Shown in pieces: positions 21,888-33,691 of a stretch of 64,000 nt of DNA. The notes below the pieces were generated by a model. The model had not been told where the DNA came from. It did no database searches and saw nothing but the letters and a program-made list of their open reading frames with translations. Every line of letters starts with the position of its first letter. Within the stretch, counting starts at the first letter, position 1. A program made the translations under genes and the position numbers. This DNA comes from Ephydatia muelleri (taxonomy: Eukaryota; Porifera; Demospongiae; Spongillida; Spongillidae), in assembly GCA_013339895.1 (NCBI GenBank), contig JABACO010000003.1, forward strand, positions 15,091,308 to 15,155,307, given 5' to 3'.

Positions 21888-21927
21888 CCTATTGGTTGCT
21901 AGGTATGCATACCTAGCAACCAATAGG
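21888..21927. repeat. Perfect 40-bp palindrome
   Basis: cctattggttgctaggtatg is followed immediately by its exact reverse complement, with no loop. Neighbouring 21426-21887 and 21928-22029 show no gene. Confidence 0.9.
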
Positions 21928-22332
21928 TGCTAAGCCGAGTATATAAATAAGTTACGTGGACGTACGTTGGAAATAATAGAAGCAGATATTTTTGAAAAAT
22001 ATGTTTTTCATTGTGTAAAGAAATACGAAAAATAATATAGTTTAGTCATTGTTTTGTTATGAAATACATGTCATTGTTTAGTCATTATAAGAGCAATATG
22101 AAATAAAGTTGCTCTCTTCCCTCCGTTATTTGCTTCATTTCTCGTGCCCAGCATTATGGCAACAATACGCATGATGTTAAGATGAGCGTGATGTCATGTG
22201 CATGCACTCATGATGTAGTCTCGTACCCAGACATATAAATGGTTATAGGTCTGGCAAATGTAGGTCAAATTTCGTGGCACATTGCAACAATTAATTAATC
22301 TGTCAGCCCACCCTCACCACGCGCATGTTAGT

Positions 22333-22880
22333 TCCACACACACACACCACACACACACACCACACACACCACCACACACACACACACACACGACACCACA
22401 CACACGACACCACACACACGACCCACACACAGACACCACACACACGACACCACACCACACGACACACACACACGACACCACACACACGACACCACACACA
22501 CGACACCACACACACGACACACACACACGACACACACACACGACACCACACACACACACACCACGACACCACACACACACCACACAACGACCACACACAC
22601 ACAACACACACACACGACACCACACACACGACACCACACACAACACCACAACACGACACCACACACAGACACCACACACACGACACCACACACACGACAC
22701 CACACACACGACACAACACACACAACTACACCACACACACTACACCACCACACTACACCACACACAATACACCACACATCACTACACCACACACACTATA
22801 CCACACACACTACACCACACACACTACACCACACACACTACACCACACACACTACACCACACACACTACACCACACACAC
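22333..22880. repeat. CA-rich compound minisatellite
   Basis: It consists of (cacacacgacac)n, then (cactacaccacaca)n. Long open frames through it (His/Thr on one strand, Cys/Val on the other) are artefacts of composition. Confidence 0.95.
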
Positions 22881-23107
22881 TGTTCATTCATCACACACAA
22901 CCATCCACACACTTTCACTGCACAAATGCACCCATGGACATGCTACACATACACCGCACCACGCAATTTTTAGTCCACACAAACACACACGCACACACTG
23001 TACAGTCCTCACCACACAAACACTCTGTTCAGTCCTCATCATATTAACACACATTTAGTCCAAGAAACACACTACACATGTTCAGTTCACATACGCATTG
23101 TTCAGAT

Positions 23108-23358
23108 GTGGTGTGTAGGTGTGTCCCTGTGTCTTGGTGTGCAGGCGTGTCCCTGGTGGTGAAGTGTGTACCTTGTGTGTAGGTGTGTACCTTGTGTGTA
23201 GGTGCGTCCCTGATTTGAAGTGTGTCCTGGTGCATAGGTGTGTAGATGTGTCCCTGTGTGTTTGTGTGTCCCTGGTGTGTAGGTATGTCCCTGGTGTGTA
23301 GATGTGTCCCTGGTGTGTAGGTGTGTCCCTGTGTGTTGGTGTGTCCCTGGTGTGTTGT
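23108..23358. repeat. GT-rich minisatellite
   Basis: gtgtgtaggtgtgtccctg-type units of about 19-20 bp, roughly a dozen copies. A few further copies near 23615-23655 are separate. Confidence 0.9.
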
Positions 23359-23659
23359 CACAACCCAAGGTCAGACACCAGTTAGCTAGCGCAATTGCAA
23401 CTGCAAACACTAACAACTTGACAAGTTCTCGGCAAATCCGATCCCCTCAATTCACATACACGAACAATAGAACAAGAGGTTCGTACGGCCCAGCAGGCTG
23501 ATACACAAAGACAAAAAAGTAATACCCTTCCAGCGTTTATGATGGTGGAGGGATATTGCATGAATGGGGTAATCAACACATCGTATAGCTAATGTGATTA
23601 CGTAAGGTCTTGTTCCCCATGTGTAGGTGTGTTCCTGTGTTGGTGTGTAGGTGTGCTCT

Positions 23660-24787
23660 CGACGTTGCTTGGACTGCAAGTGCATCTTTGTATGTCCTTG
23701 TCCATGTCAGTTCCAATACAGGCAAGTGACAACCCACATAATTACTCAACTGTGAAGTGCATGCATTCCACACCCCGAGACAAACACATACATGCAACCC
23801 ATAGATTTAGCATTAAGGAATTTAAATGGTGTCGTGGGCCCTAACAGAGCAGTTACTCTGAAATAGAATTTTTAAAGTTGTAACTTGAATTCATCACCAT
23901 ATATGGACCTATGTAGCCAAATGGTTGAACATCAGTTAACTCCCTTCACATGCATTTATGTGTATGTAGGTTGCGTGTACTGCTGTGCTTACACTTAACT
24001 AGGCACAATAACTGATAGAAAATAATATATACATTTAACAACAGTACGCGAGCTCAGTAGTGACGTACTTAGGGCCTAGATGCATATGGGAATAAATCGC
24101 TAAGGGTTGCATAAAAAAGAAACATATATGTCATATCATGTTCATTAAGATGTGAACGCGCCCATACATGGGCAGTGCTTGAGGTATGCTTGCACGGTAC
24201 TTACATGTACATGTGGTTTAGGACCTGAACCTACTCACGTTCGGCCGGCGTACTGCTTAAATTTCATAAGCGAGATTTAGAAATTATCCAATGTTGTTGA
24301 GACGGTGTTAATTCAGTATTGGTTTGAAATATTGGTATGGCTTTTAAAGCAGCCACATTTTGAACCGATGGTTTGACAAAAATTTGTTGACATGTCAACC
24401 AAATTATTTATTATTAGGGATTTTCAGAGCAACTGTTAATTCAAGGCTAAGAAAGAAAGCCTTGAACTCATCGGGGGTTTGTTTGAACTAGGAACCTGCA
24501 GGGACACATGTACACCTGAGACACATCTCACACCATGCAGGGGCACTTGTACACACCTGAGCTGAGACATCTATGGAACGTAGCGGGGTTGAAATACAAT
24601 AGCCACTGATGTTGGACAGGCTGGCATATAGGCGAACTACCCATTGTTGTAGAAATAACTTTCAAAGTGATCGCTAAGGTTAACTGTTGGTCCTCAAGGT
24701 TCAATACATGAGACTACCGCGAGCGCATTGGTGACATATACTAAGGGCCTGGAGCCGAGAGATGCGACATAAACAAAATCCCTATAA
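23660..24787. other. Intergenic DNA, nothing recognised
   Basis: AT-rich sequence with no supported exon, array or inverted repeat. A short duplication of the phrase around ggacacatgtacac/ggcacttgtacac is seen at 24500-24560. Confidence 0.4.
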
Positions 24788-25342
24788 AGGGTTACTGTAT
24801 ATGTCGTGTCGGATGAGGTGTGGGTACATCAATATCTTATATGGGATTCCTATCGGTGCCATACAACAGACCCAGTTGAAGATGCTGTCTTGGAGTCCAA
24901 CAGTGTGTCGGTCATTGTTCCTGGTGGCTGTACAAAAATCTTCCAACATGCCGACGTATATGTATCGTAGAATGCACTCTTTAAGAACGCCTATAGGCTA
25001 CACTACGATAGTTGGTTGGCACGGGATGACAGGTCAGTGACACCGGCAGGGAATCCACGTGCACCTCCTAAAGCACTCATGGTACAATGGGTTGTAGCAT
25101 CTTGGAAGAGCATCTCAGCAGACGTGATTCGTAGATCTTTTGCCGCTTGTGGCATTACCACTTCAAACCCAGATGCTATTCATTGCCTGAGAGACTCTGG
25201 GCTGGCAAGTGATGCAATCCACCAACTACACCATGCATACTGATGTAAGTACAGTACGCGTGACAGAGGAGGAAGACCAGCATGATGTAGACTCAGACAG
25301 TGCATCTGATGATTTTAGTGACTGTGACATTGAAACTGATTA
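24788..25342 (+). pseudogene. Pogo/Tigger-type transposase C-terminal remnant
   Basis: Begins with a VVSDEVWVHQYL-like stretch, then LIWDSYRCHTTDPVEDAV holding the second catalytic Asp of a DDE_1 transposase. Next come VIVPGGCTKIFQHADVYVS, LHYDSWLARDD, PPKALMVQWVVASWKSIS and IRRSFAACGITTS, all in the order of pogo-family proteins. An acidic tail (DSDSASDDFSDCDIETD) ends at a stop near 25342, as in pogo relatives. The copy has an in-frame stop after YVS (near 24968) and a frame change near 25230, and its N-terminal half is absent, so it is dead. Confidence 0.82.
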
Positions 25343-26165
25343 AATTACGTTTTGGGGGAGTCCAATCCCATTTGAAAAGTTTGTCTAGTTTACACAGCTA
25401 ATTGTAGAGCGCATGTACCTTGTACACAGGATTAAATTGACCAATATTATACTAAGAGCAGAAAAACAACCTCACACAAATCTCAGACTGCTATATGCAC
25501 GATGCATGCGGACCCGTACCGTGATTTCACAGATGGTTAGTGACAAAGACTATTTATTGTTAATTAAAGCATCCTTCGTTTCGCGCCCACACGGGCGCGA
25601 AAAACAGTGCTCCAAGAACGCAGTTATTTCACAAGAAAGCTTTGTACAAAAAATCCATCACTCATGCGTTGCATCGAAATATGTTGTGTGTATCTCTTGA
25701 CGCGCTCACTTTTTAGTAATCGTTGCCGAACAAGAAATGAGCGGGTTGTGAACTCGATGAGTCGATGCCACGAATGACAGCAGGAAGAACGCAGAGATAA
25801 AGGTATACATTTTAATAAAATATGCTCACGTTCGTAGATGATAGAGTAACTCATGTTACAAAGATTCTTCATTTGCATGTTGCGTTACGAAGATAAAACA
25901 CGTTTTATTACACAGTCAAAATTAACGCGCGGGTACCGATTATGTCTTTATTACTAACCGCGGTTTGTATTCGAGCTTTTACGGTAGTTACAATGCTATT
26001 ACAATATTGACTAGACGGGCTCACCTGCTTCAGCCATTTGCGACGTGCTCTAAATGCAGTGATATACTTGTAAAATGGGAAAGGCGGCTTTTTATAGAGG
26101 ACTTGCAGCCGACCGTCACGCCGGCGCCATGACACATCACTAATATAATTTAAACAGTAGCTCAT
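25343..26165. other. Intergenic DNA
   Basis: No gene supported. A small hairpin ttcgcgcccacacgggcgcgaa lies at about 25579-25600. Confidence 0.4.
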
Positions 26166-26212
26166 CTGGGGGGGGGGGGGGGGGGGGGGGGGGGTTTAAC
26201 CCCCCCCCACCC
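26166..26212. repeat. Facing G and C runs
   Basis: A G run of about 28 nt, then tttaa, then C runs. It can fold as a hairpin or a quadruplex. It resembles the inner ends of local hAT-type MITEs that have G/C tracts. Confidence 0.6.
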
Positions 26213-26814
26213 CCCAACCCGCCATTATGAATAATATTATTGGCCAGACTGACTGGGTGCCCGCAAATTAGCACATTGTCACGTGTTGTACTCGATCAAG
26301 AGCGACATATCTCAGCCGAGAAATAAGATGAAGCAAATGGTGTTGAACCATAGATATTAGAACGAATTCTTTAGGTATTATATACCCATATACACAGTGT
26401 CATGTACGGGTATGTGACTGTATTTCATACTACGACATGCTTGATCGAAGGGCCCTTGGTTCACCCCCAATCTTGGGCATTATGTATATAAAGCACACTG
26501 AATTTATATCGGACGCACCCTTTGGGCCCCCCCAATCCTGTTTACGTTCCTCCTACATGTACGCTCTGCATGTTGATGAGGCGCGGTTTACCGTTAAGCA
26601 ATGGTGCCGTACTTATATTCACAGCTGTTTTTTATTCATTACGCTGTATACATAATAGAAGAGATATTCCCATGTGCCATTCGTCCGTGGCTATTCTACG
26701 TACCTTTCATAACTCTCCTAAAAGGCAAAGATTCTTTGAGTTGGTGCTTGATGTATATATTTCTGAGCCTCATGTAAAAAAATAAAAGGCCTTTGTAAGA
26801 CCAGATGGGTCGAG

Positions 26815-27115
26815 AGGCATGACTGTTTGGAAAGGTTTTACAATCTTTATGGTTATATATTTGCATGTCTTGATGCCATGACCAATCCAACTGGGTACCC
26901 CAACCTCCAAAAGGCAGGTGTGCCCCATGATGACTGGTGTTGGGATACACCCACTAGAATAAAGGCAGAAGGTCCAAAACAATCACTTGCTACAAGTAAG
27001 AACATTCTTTCATTGATAGTATTACTTCATGGCCTTGACCCTCTAAAAGGAATATGCATCAAACTTCAGAAGCATGATGCTGACATTGTAACTGCTTACA
27101 GGCATAATATTGTCC
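26815..27115 (+). pseudogene. Possible hAT transposase fragment
   Basis: One open frame reads MERFYNLYGYIFACLDAMTN, then DDWCWDTPTRIKAEGPKQSL and LLHGLDPLKGICIKLQKHDA followed by DIVTAYRH. The L.PL..I...LQ....DI..AY pattern resembles the region after the second acidic residue in ZMYM1-like hAT transposases. No other hAT motif is adjacent, so the assignment is weak. Confidence 0.35.
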
Positions 27116-27243
27116 ACTTTTGTACACTTGGCTGCTCATCTGGTCCCATCAAACACCCTTTCCTAACCAAGGCCACACCAAACACCCACCCCCCTCCTTT
27201 CATAACAAAAACTACCATCCTCATAGGGTTCATCCACCTCCAG

Positions 27244-27307
27244 GTTAGCCTCGTCCCCAGGCCCTATTTTTATATTAAAGTTACGGGGGCAAAAAATAGG
27301 GCCTGGT
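27244..27307. mobile_element. MITE fragment, agcctcgtccccaggccc family, copy 1
   Basis: It starts tagcctcgtccccaggcccta and ends with an inverted tagggcctgg. The same starting sequence with a slightly longer middle occurs at 30916-31005. Confidence 0.6.
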
Positions 27308-27544
27308 AGTGCATGCGCTAGCCATTACCAAGAAAAGTATACTTTTGTAGTTTATTTTGGAAACCTGGATTCCGTGTACTCCTCGTTCCTAGCGCTGGCT
27401 TTTCCTCGTCTCTATGTGTGTCGCCCGTAGATTTTCATTGCGCTCCATTTAGAAATACACAACGCGAATACACAACGCGTATACATACAAGTAAAGTATT
27501 TCTACTGAGCTACTGTATGCACGTGTTCTATGCCACTTTGCAGC

Positions 27545-28085
27545 TTTAGTACACCTTTTTACTGATGCCTGTAAGGAAGGAGATGGTGAACGTGTCATCA
27601 GATGTTGGAAGTTGTGTATGCTTCACTTCCATGCAGAGGTATGCACTTGAGGCTCTTCGACTACAATTCCAATTTGCTACTCTTCAGCCTAACCTTGTGC
27701 ACCAGCTAACTGGGGAAGATTTGTGAATACCCATGGTGGCAAAGGGCGCAACCTGCCTTGGGATCTCCACAATGAGCATGTAAACAGGCTTTACAAACAA
27801 TTAATAGCAAACATGGGAGCGCTAGCCCTCATGCTGCAAGAGCAGTGTCCTCCCTTTAGAGGCTTGCTCTTGGTTTTGAGAGACAGACAGGCATCCATCC
27901 AGAGGCAACTGATCACAGCAGGAAGTCAGATGCGAAAGATGTACAGATTGTTGTAGAAGTTGTATTAAAGGCCAGAATACTTGAGGTGATTGATAAGAGA
28001 TGTCAATCAAAGTTCCCCAACTTCTCTCCAAATCCCCTAAATAGAATTGAGAGAGATACCTACACCTGTCTTTCCCCACGCTTGT
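27545..28085 (+). pseudogene. DUF6589-like protein remnant
   Basis: Open stretches read DACKEGDGERVIRCWKLCML, then RYALEALRLQFQFATLQPNL, VNTHGGKGRNLPWDLHNEHV followed by NRLYKQLIANMGA, and later SRKSDAKDVQIVVEVVLKA. The order (L...Y..LP..L..QL, then VN.HG..G.N...DLH.EH.NR) is that of DUF6589 proteins, widespread in cnidarians, sponges and some fungi and linked with mobile elements. At least two frame changes are needed to follow it, so this is a pseudogene. The rest of the protein is absent. Confidence 0.6.
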
Positions 28086-28608
28086 CACTCCCCTGATCTC
28101 CACACAAATGTACGCTCAAACTCAATTTATAATCAATATACTCATGCAGATTTTGGGGAAGGTGGGGGGGGGGGGGGGAGGGGTTCCCTTTATTAAATCC
28201 GTATTTGGGAGTTCATAACCAGTGGCTCTAAAATGTACTTCTGTGTGTATGCGGTGATGCCCCCACATTTGGAGGGACCTTACCCATACCTACCCTAGTT
28301 AATTAACATCGATGAATAAACAGATGGAGTTATAGTACCATGACTGGCGCGCGTGTGCAGTGGCGAGTTTCGAGGGGGGTGCACGTGGGGGGGGGGTACA
28401 AATTCATTGGCTAGTGCCCAGCTATATATGTATATACTCAAAGGCGCATCGAGATAAGCATAAGCTTTGTATAGTAGTTTGAGCGTTTTTACGCATAGAA
28501 ACTATCTGTGGTGAAACGATTACAATAGCCTTTGTATCAAAGAGCTAGAGCGTATGCATATGCACTTCGTAACTTGTGGCAGCATAACGTTTTACGTAAC
28601 AGAAACTC

Positions 28609-29000
28609 AGGGGGCGGATCCCGGAATTTAGGAAGGAGTGGGCACAGGAAGGGGGTGGGTGGGGGAGGGGGATGTGCCCTCTCCCGCGGAAGCTTTGAGC
28701 AATATAGCAATTCTGACACACATTCATAATGAAAAATTAGCACTTATCACTTAATACAAAAGCATGAAAGTACATGTACTACTAATACTAGTATGTAGCT
28801 AGTTTATGCATTTTTGTCATACAGTGAGGCGAAGAGCCTTCGTGGTCGCTTTTGAATGAAGATTTCTACACTGTCTCATTGGTGTGCGCAAGCTATAAGC
28901 GGTGGCGAAGCGTTAATACTTCTTTCATACGCTACATCTATTTATATCAGCAGTTACGCGGTACGATTACGTAACATGACAATGAACCGAAGGGGGGCAA

Positions 29001-29070
<70 letters not shown>

Positions 29071-29085
29071 TTAGATCCGCGCCTG
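28609..29085. mobile_element. hAT-type MITE with a 67-nt C run
   Basis: The left end is agggggcggatcccgg and the right end is ttagatccgcgcctg, which are inverted relatives. The 8-bp sequence agaaactc flanks both sides (28601-28608 and 29086-29093). Ends of the CAGGGGCGGATC type plus an 8-bp duplication are typical of hAT. No transposase is inside. C residues run without interruption from 29004 to 29070. Confidence 0.7.
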
Positions 29086-29394
29086 AGAAACTCCATCCGA
29101 ACGTTTTACGTAGCAGAAACGAGTGGCCGTTACTGCGCGTGATCATGTGTGTAGTTATTCAATCCTTTCATCCTTTAATAAACGAAGCTGAACTTAAAAT
29201 TAGATGCGGTAGTAAATAGATTCTGCCTTGATTTTCGCATAACATTGCTTAACTCTATTGCAGTGAAAATAACAGCATGCATTTAAATCGATTTTTTAAA
29301 ATTTTATGAGATAATTTAGAATTCAATTTGAAATAAAATGCAAGATGACCACCGATGTATGGGCGATTTCTCGAGATGTTCGCTAGAAACTCTT

Positions 29395-30008
29395 TTGGAA
29401 TGAAGGCAGACGTGAAGACAAACCAGAGGATTTGATGGATGCATTGCCATATGCAGATGAAGACATTTTCCCAAACATTCGCCAACTAATTTTAATTGGA
29501 TGTACGACACCAATTGGAACTTGTCAGGCAGAAAGGTCTTTTTCACGAATAAAATCACACTTACGTTCAACAATGACCGAAGAAAGGTTGACAGGTCTAA
29601 CCATGAATCCATGATGTCTATCCACCATGCCGAGTGTTTGTCGTTTTAATAACAGTTTCCGTTTGTCGTTACAAACGGAAACTGTTGTGCCACGATTCGT
29701 GCAAGAAAAACCTAGGCGTTTGTTTTGCAAATCTATTTTGTTTGATGAGTCAGAAGATTAGACTGTTTATTTTATGTTCTTTTCATGTGTTTAATTATAA
29801 AGCGGTGTAGATTCAAAATTGTATCGGGCCGAAAATCTACAATGTGTTTTAAAAAAAGCGGCGGCATCTTTAATTTCTTGGAAAAAAGTACTGCACTTAA
29901 AAAGCGGCCTTTGGGGAGGGGAATCCCCCTCCCCCTTTTTTTATTTTTTTTTAAACCCCCCCCCCCCCCCCCCCCCCCCCCCAATATAAATTCGTACGTC
30001 CGCCCCTG
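29395..30008 (+). pseudogene. hAT transposase C-terminal remnant with right end
   Basis: The frame reads MDALPYADEDIFPNIRQLIL, then IGTCQAERSFSRIKSHLRST and MTEERLTGLTM. This is the hAT C-terminal dimerisation region (AERSFS..K..LRS.M...RL). The following FVQEKPRRLF (near 29695) fits the tail. The element closes at 30008 with cgtccgcccctg, an inverted hAT end. The frame is interrupted near 29610 by a small duplication, and the rest of the transposase is missing. A perfect hairpin (29651-29686) lies within it. Confidence 0.8.
29651..29686. repeat. Perfect 16-bp stem hairpin
   Basis: aacagtttccgtttgt, a cgtt loop, then the exact complement. Confidence 0.9.
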
Positions 30009-30194
30009 ATTATTATATTACACCGTATAAATCAGTATTTCGTTAAAATACAGCTGATAAATTGATGCTAAGATAATACACAGAATTCACTAATACAATA
30101 CATACGTGCATATGCATGTATGCATGTATTCAACTGCATAGAATTCACTAATACAATACATATACCATATGTATGTATTCAACCACAACTTTCA

Positions 30195-30361
30195 CTAGTA
30201 CTGACAGTACGTTAGCCAAGGCACCCCATTACAATCTGAAGTCCAGTAGACGCCACTGCTGACCTCGCGTCTTACGGACTTGATTTCTGCACAGCTATTG
30301 GCTGGTGTGTACACGAGGTAACGGCGTCTGAAGATCATGTTTGATAGTGTAGAGGCAGCCT
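30195..30361 (-). CDS. Possible terminal exon of the EGF gene
   Basis: Starting after a cacag acceptor, the frame reads YLVYTPANSCAEIKSVRREV, then SSGVYWTSDCNGVPWLTYCQ and one more residue before a TAG. The pattern SC.EI......SGVYW......YC recalls the start of fibrinogen-like or contactin-associated modules, here truncated. The phase (1) fits the preceding EGF exon. The acceptor lacks a strong pyrimidine tract, so this is tentative. Confidence 0.35.
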
Positions 30362-30445
30362 CTGTGCTCAGTTCGCAACTCCCTGGTACTTAAGAGCAGA
30401 GAAGACATGACCGTACCGACTATGTCTTCCAATTAGAGCACATAC

Positions 30446-32787
30446 CAATTTCACATAACGTTCCATTTGTATCAGGAGGGCAATCACACGTGAAGCTTTC
30501 TCCGCTCCTTTGGCACGTTCCACCATTCAAGCATGGGTTTATTTCGCAATGAGCTGAATAGGTTTTATTTTCCAATATATCAATACGGTAACTTGCCGCT
30601 TCAAAAATGTCCGCTTACCTGGCTGGCTACAGTCTTGTCCTGTGTACGTGGATATGCATACGCAGGATGCGTTGACGCAAAGTCCGTTCACACACGGAAC
30701 GCAACTGCATATGAATGATCCAGGAGTATTGATGCACACTTCGGGACAGGATCCGTTGGGCGCGCATTCATCAATGTCTATTTTTAAATGCAAAATCAAA
30801 TCTTTGATGAAAGCCTCCCAGCAGATTACAATGATGTTTATGATTATGCATAAAGATAATGACAGTAAGCAGCTATTAATGCATGCCTAAGTGTGAAATA
30901 TATTACCAGTTGGACCTTAGCCTCGTCCTCAGGCCCTATTTTTATATTATAGTTAGGGGGTAAACTTTTTACTATTTTTCCTCGGCCTGGGGACGTGGAT
31001 AGTTAAACCCGTGACGCAGTAGCCTTGCAGTGCTATAGTTCACTCCATCACTGATGTTCAAATGCGTCACAAATGTATAGTAAACACACGTAAGAGGTAA
31101 TTCAGCTACTTAGTAAAGTACACTGCCAGGGTGTAAGAAAAAACGTTAATATTAAACGTGACATTATTTCTGAATGTTTTTGTGGCACACCACTGCATGT
31201 CTCCTGCTAAATCCGCTATAGGCATGTTTGACATTGAGAGGATTTAAGAAAGCAAATGCTCAACCCTAATTTCCTAGAAATGCAGCTGGACACACCATAT
31301 ATATTTTAATGCACAACACAGTTGATAAAATATGCAATTGTTTATTGTGCTCATCAGAACATTTTTGTGTGATCGCTTAATTGCGAGCATTAAGATGTCA
31401 TAAGGCAACCTTCTGACAATTGACCTGTGGAATGCAGGATGTGTTTTTTACTTACCAGTGCATGAATATCCAGTCAGAGTGTATCCGGGATAACAGCTGC
31501 AATAGAATGAGCCAATGACATTGGTGCAGGCTTGTTGGCACGGCCCAAGTCCTCCATTTGACAGGCACTCATTGACATCTGCAGAGCATAAATGTAACGA
31601 TTTATAATCCAAACATGTATGTACTGCAAAGTTCATTTGATGATATATTTGAGTGGAGTTCTTATTATATCCACCTTTGAAATTTACGTGTGGAGCCGGG
31701 AACATGATATTGGGAAGAATGCACTCTCAACGTTTTGGCCCTCCACCAATCAGGTTGTATTTATACATGCTCATAGACAGTTCTACAGAATTATTAATTT
31801 GAGTTCAACAGTTACCATAGTACACGTACTGATGATCATAGCCTAAAGTAACAGATAAGAAATTTACGAGTGCACGCAGACTGTAGTTAGTTCAAGATAG
31901 GGAGGCTTGTTGCTTAGGAAAGCTGTTATTACACATGACCTCACTGTAAAGTCACATATATGCATACTAAGGTGATTAAGGTACACACAACAAACACACA
32001 AACTGCACACACTTACACAGACAAAGACATGTACACACACGCATACAGACACACTAAACTGCTCACCATTGCAAGCAGACCCAGAAAAAGTGTATCCAGG
32101 CTGACAGCTGCAGTAGAATGAGCCATTGGTGTTTGTGCAGGCTTGTTGGCACGGCCCCAATCCTCCATTTGAAAGGCACTCATTGACATCTGCATTTGAT
32201 GATGTTGTATTTGATGTATGGCATACATTTACTTGAAGCAAAGCATCAGTTTTTGATTCCAAATATATATTCCAGTGGCGGCGGAACCGGTCAGGCCGAC
32301 CAGGCCATGGCCTGACCAATCTTGGGCCCGACTTCATTAAATATTCATTACAATTAAAATATTCATAGCTTAATTGAATGAATTGTGGGTGGGGCAAAAG
32401 GTTTATTATTAATTATTAAAAATGGCCTGACCAATCATGAAAACCTTCCGCCGCCACTGTATTCAAGTGTGCATAGTTCATGTGGTGGCTTGTTCTAATT
32501 ATCAGCATGCAACAAAGTGTGGGGATCAAAATTAATTGAGATGGGAATGAATAAACCTTTGAATGCTGTTAGTTATTAGCATTAAATGTTGTACAATCAG
32601 AAATTCAGCATTAGAATCATAATTTGTTAAAATGTTGCTCATTCAATAGGATTAACACTCTTACCATTGCAAGCATACCCAGATAAAGTGTACCCAGGCT
32701 GGCAGCTGCAGTAGAATGATCCAAAGGTGTTTGTGCAGGCTTGTTGGCACGGCCCCAATCCTCCATTTGGAAGGCACTCATTGATGT
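30446..32787 (-). CDS. EGF-domain exons of a secreted or membrane protein
   Basis: Five minus-strand exons in order: 32787-32665, 32189-32067, 31578-31456 (each 123 bp), 30777-30619 and 30553-30446. All begin and end in phase 1 with canonical splice sites. The first three each encode one calcium-binding EGF module: D(I/V)NECL.NGGLGPCQQACT, then GSFYCSC.PGYT. The fourth encodes DIDECAPNGSCPEVC and a second half-module VNGLCVNASCVCISTYTGQD. The fifth is a plain EGF (CEINPCLNGGTCQR). Such modules bind calcium and mediate extracellular contacts. The 5' exon may be that at 34429-34623, encoding a signal peptide and NIDO start. Introns hold MITEs. Exons beyond 30.4 kb are unclear. Confidence 0.85.
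30916..31005. mobile_element. MITE, agcctcgtccccaggccc family, copy 2
   Basis: Left tagcctcgtcctcaggcccta, right ctcggcctggggacg in inverted orientation. It lies in an intron of the EGF gene. 31006-31455 around it is otherwise plain intron. Confidence 0.6.
32273..32459. mobile_element. MITE with cagtggcggcgg ends, in an EGF-gene intron
   Basis: Begins cagtggcggcggaa and ends ttccgccgccactg, a perfect 14-bp inverted repeat. ggcctgaccaatc occurs again near each end. The flanks share tattc (32268-32272, 32460-32464). Confidence 0.8.
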
Positions 32788-33084
32788 CTTTATAGTAAAA
32801 CAAAATGTGGCTTGAACAAGTCACTTGATATGTTTCTCCGCATGCTTGAATATGGTGTGAATCACACACTGAAATTATACAGTACATGTATATTGATACA
32901 AAAGATCCTTTAAAATAGTTATCACACATTGATGGTTATTGAACATCTTACTGTTGTAACCAAATTTCTATCAAAGTTGAGTCAACATAGGAGGTTAAAC
33001 TGCATTCACGCATTGGCATAGAGTAACTGCATATAATTTTTATAATAATTTCATTTGGGAACATTTCCACGAAAATGAACCTAG

Positions 33085-33390
33085 TGCACACACTGTACGT
33101 TATAACATGTCCAGTACGCGCAATAGAATGCAACGTTTGCATTACCATGTATGGCTGTTCAGAGCCTTACAACTCCATGACAGATACTTTGATTCTCAGT
33201 GCGTACAAAGCAATTTGTAGAGGACATTTCAGAAATCTTGAAAAAACATTTGTTAGGTCCCTTTTCTCTGAAACGATCCCATCGCTATCCTGTACTAGAT
33301 CTGCATATGTAGCTGTTAGTAAACGTTGCTTTTCTTTATAAGACACTGAGCATGCGTAGAAAAGTAGCAGGTGAATTTCTACATGATGTT
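33085..33390. repeat. Dispersed repeat (gagccttacaactccatgac), copy 1
   Basis: Shares cagagccttacaactccatg, gattctcagtgcgta and ttaggtccctt with 33835-34180. In copy 2 part of it is itself duplicated (33940-33990 and 34060-34110). Confidence 0.7.
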
Positions 33391-33691
33391 AATGCTATTA
33401 AGATAGCAGGTAGCCAGGGTAAGATATGATACTGAGGATACGTGAATGTATTTTACATTTATCATGCGAGCAAATATTGCAGTTCTGTTTCAGAACCCAA
33501 CCATAATCCATGTCTGGGAGGTTGTGGTGGCGGAGAGGATTAAGCGTGGAAGAATTTGTGGCCAAGGCGGCAGGGGACGAGACGGTGATGCCTATTATAC
33601 TGAGACCACAAACAGCAATGTTTGTGATAGATGCTTTTTTAAGTGTATATCCTTGCCGGCATGACAATTTTATGAACAAAAATACACAAAA

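Noticed and set aside
22282-23058. Long His/Thr-rich and Cys/Val-rich open frames on both strands
   Set aside because: Pure products of the CA-rich repeat; both strands are open at once.
28856-29219. Open frames with poly-proline
   Set aside because: They read through the 67-nt C run only.
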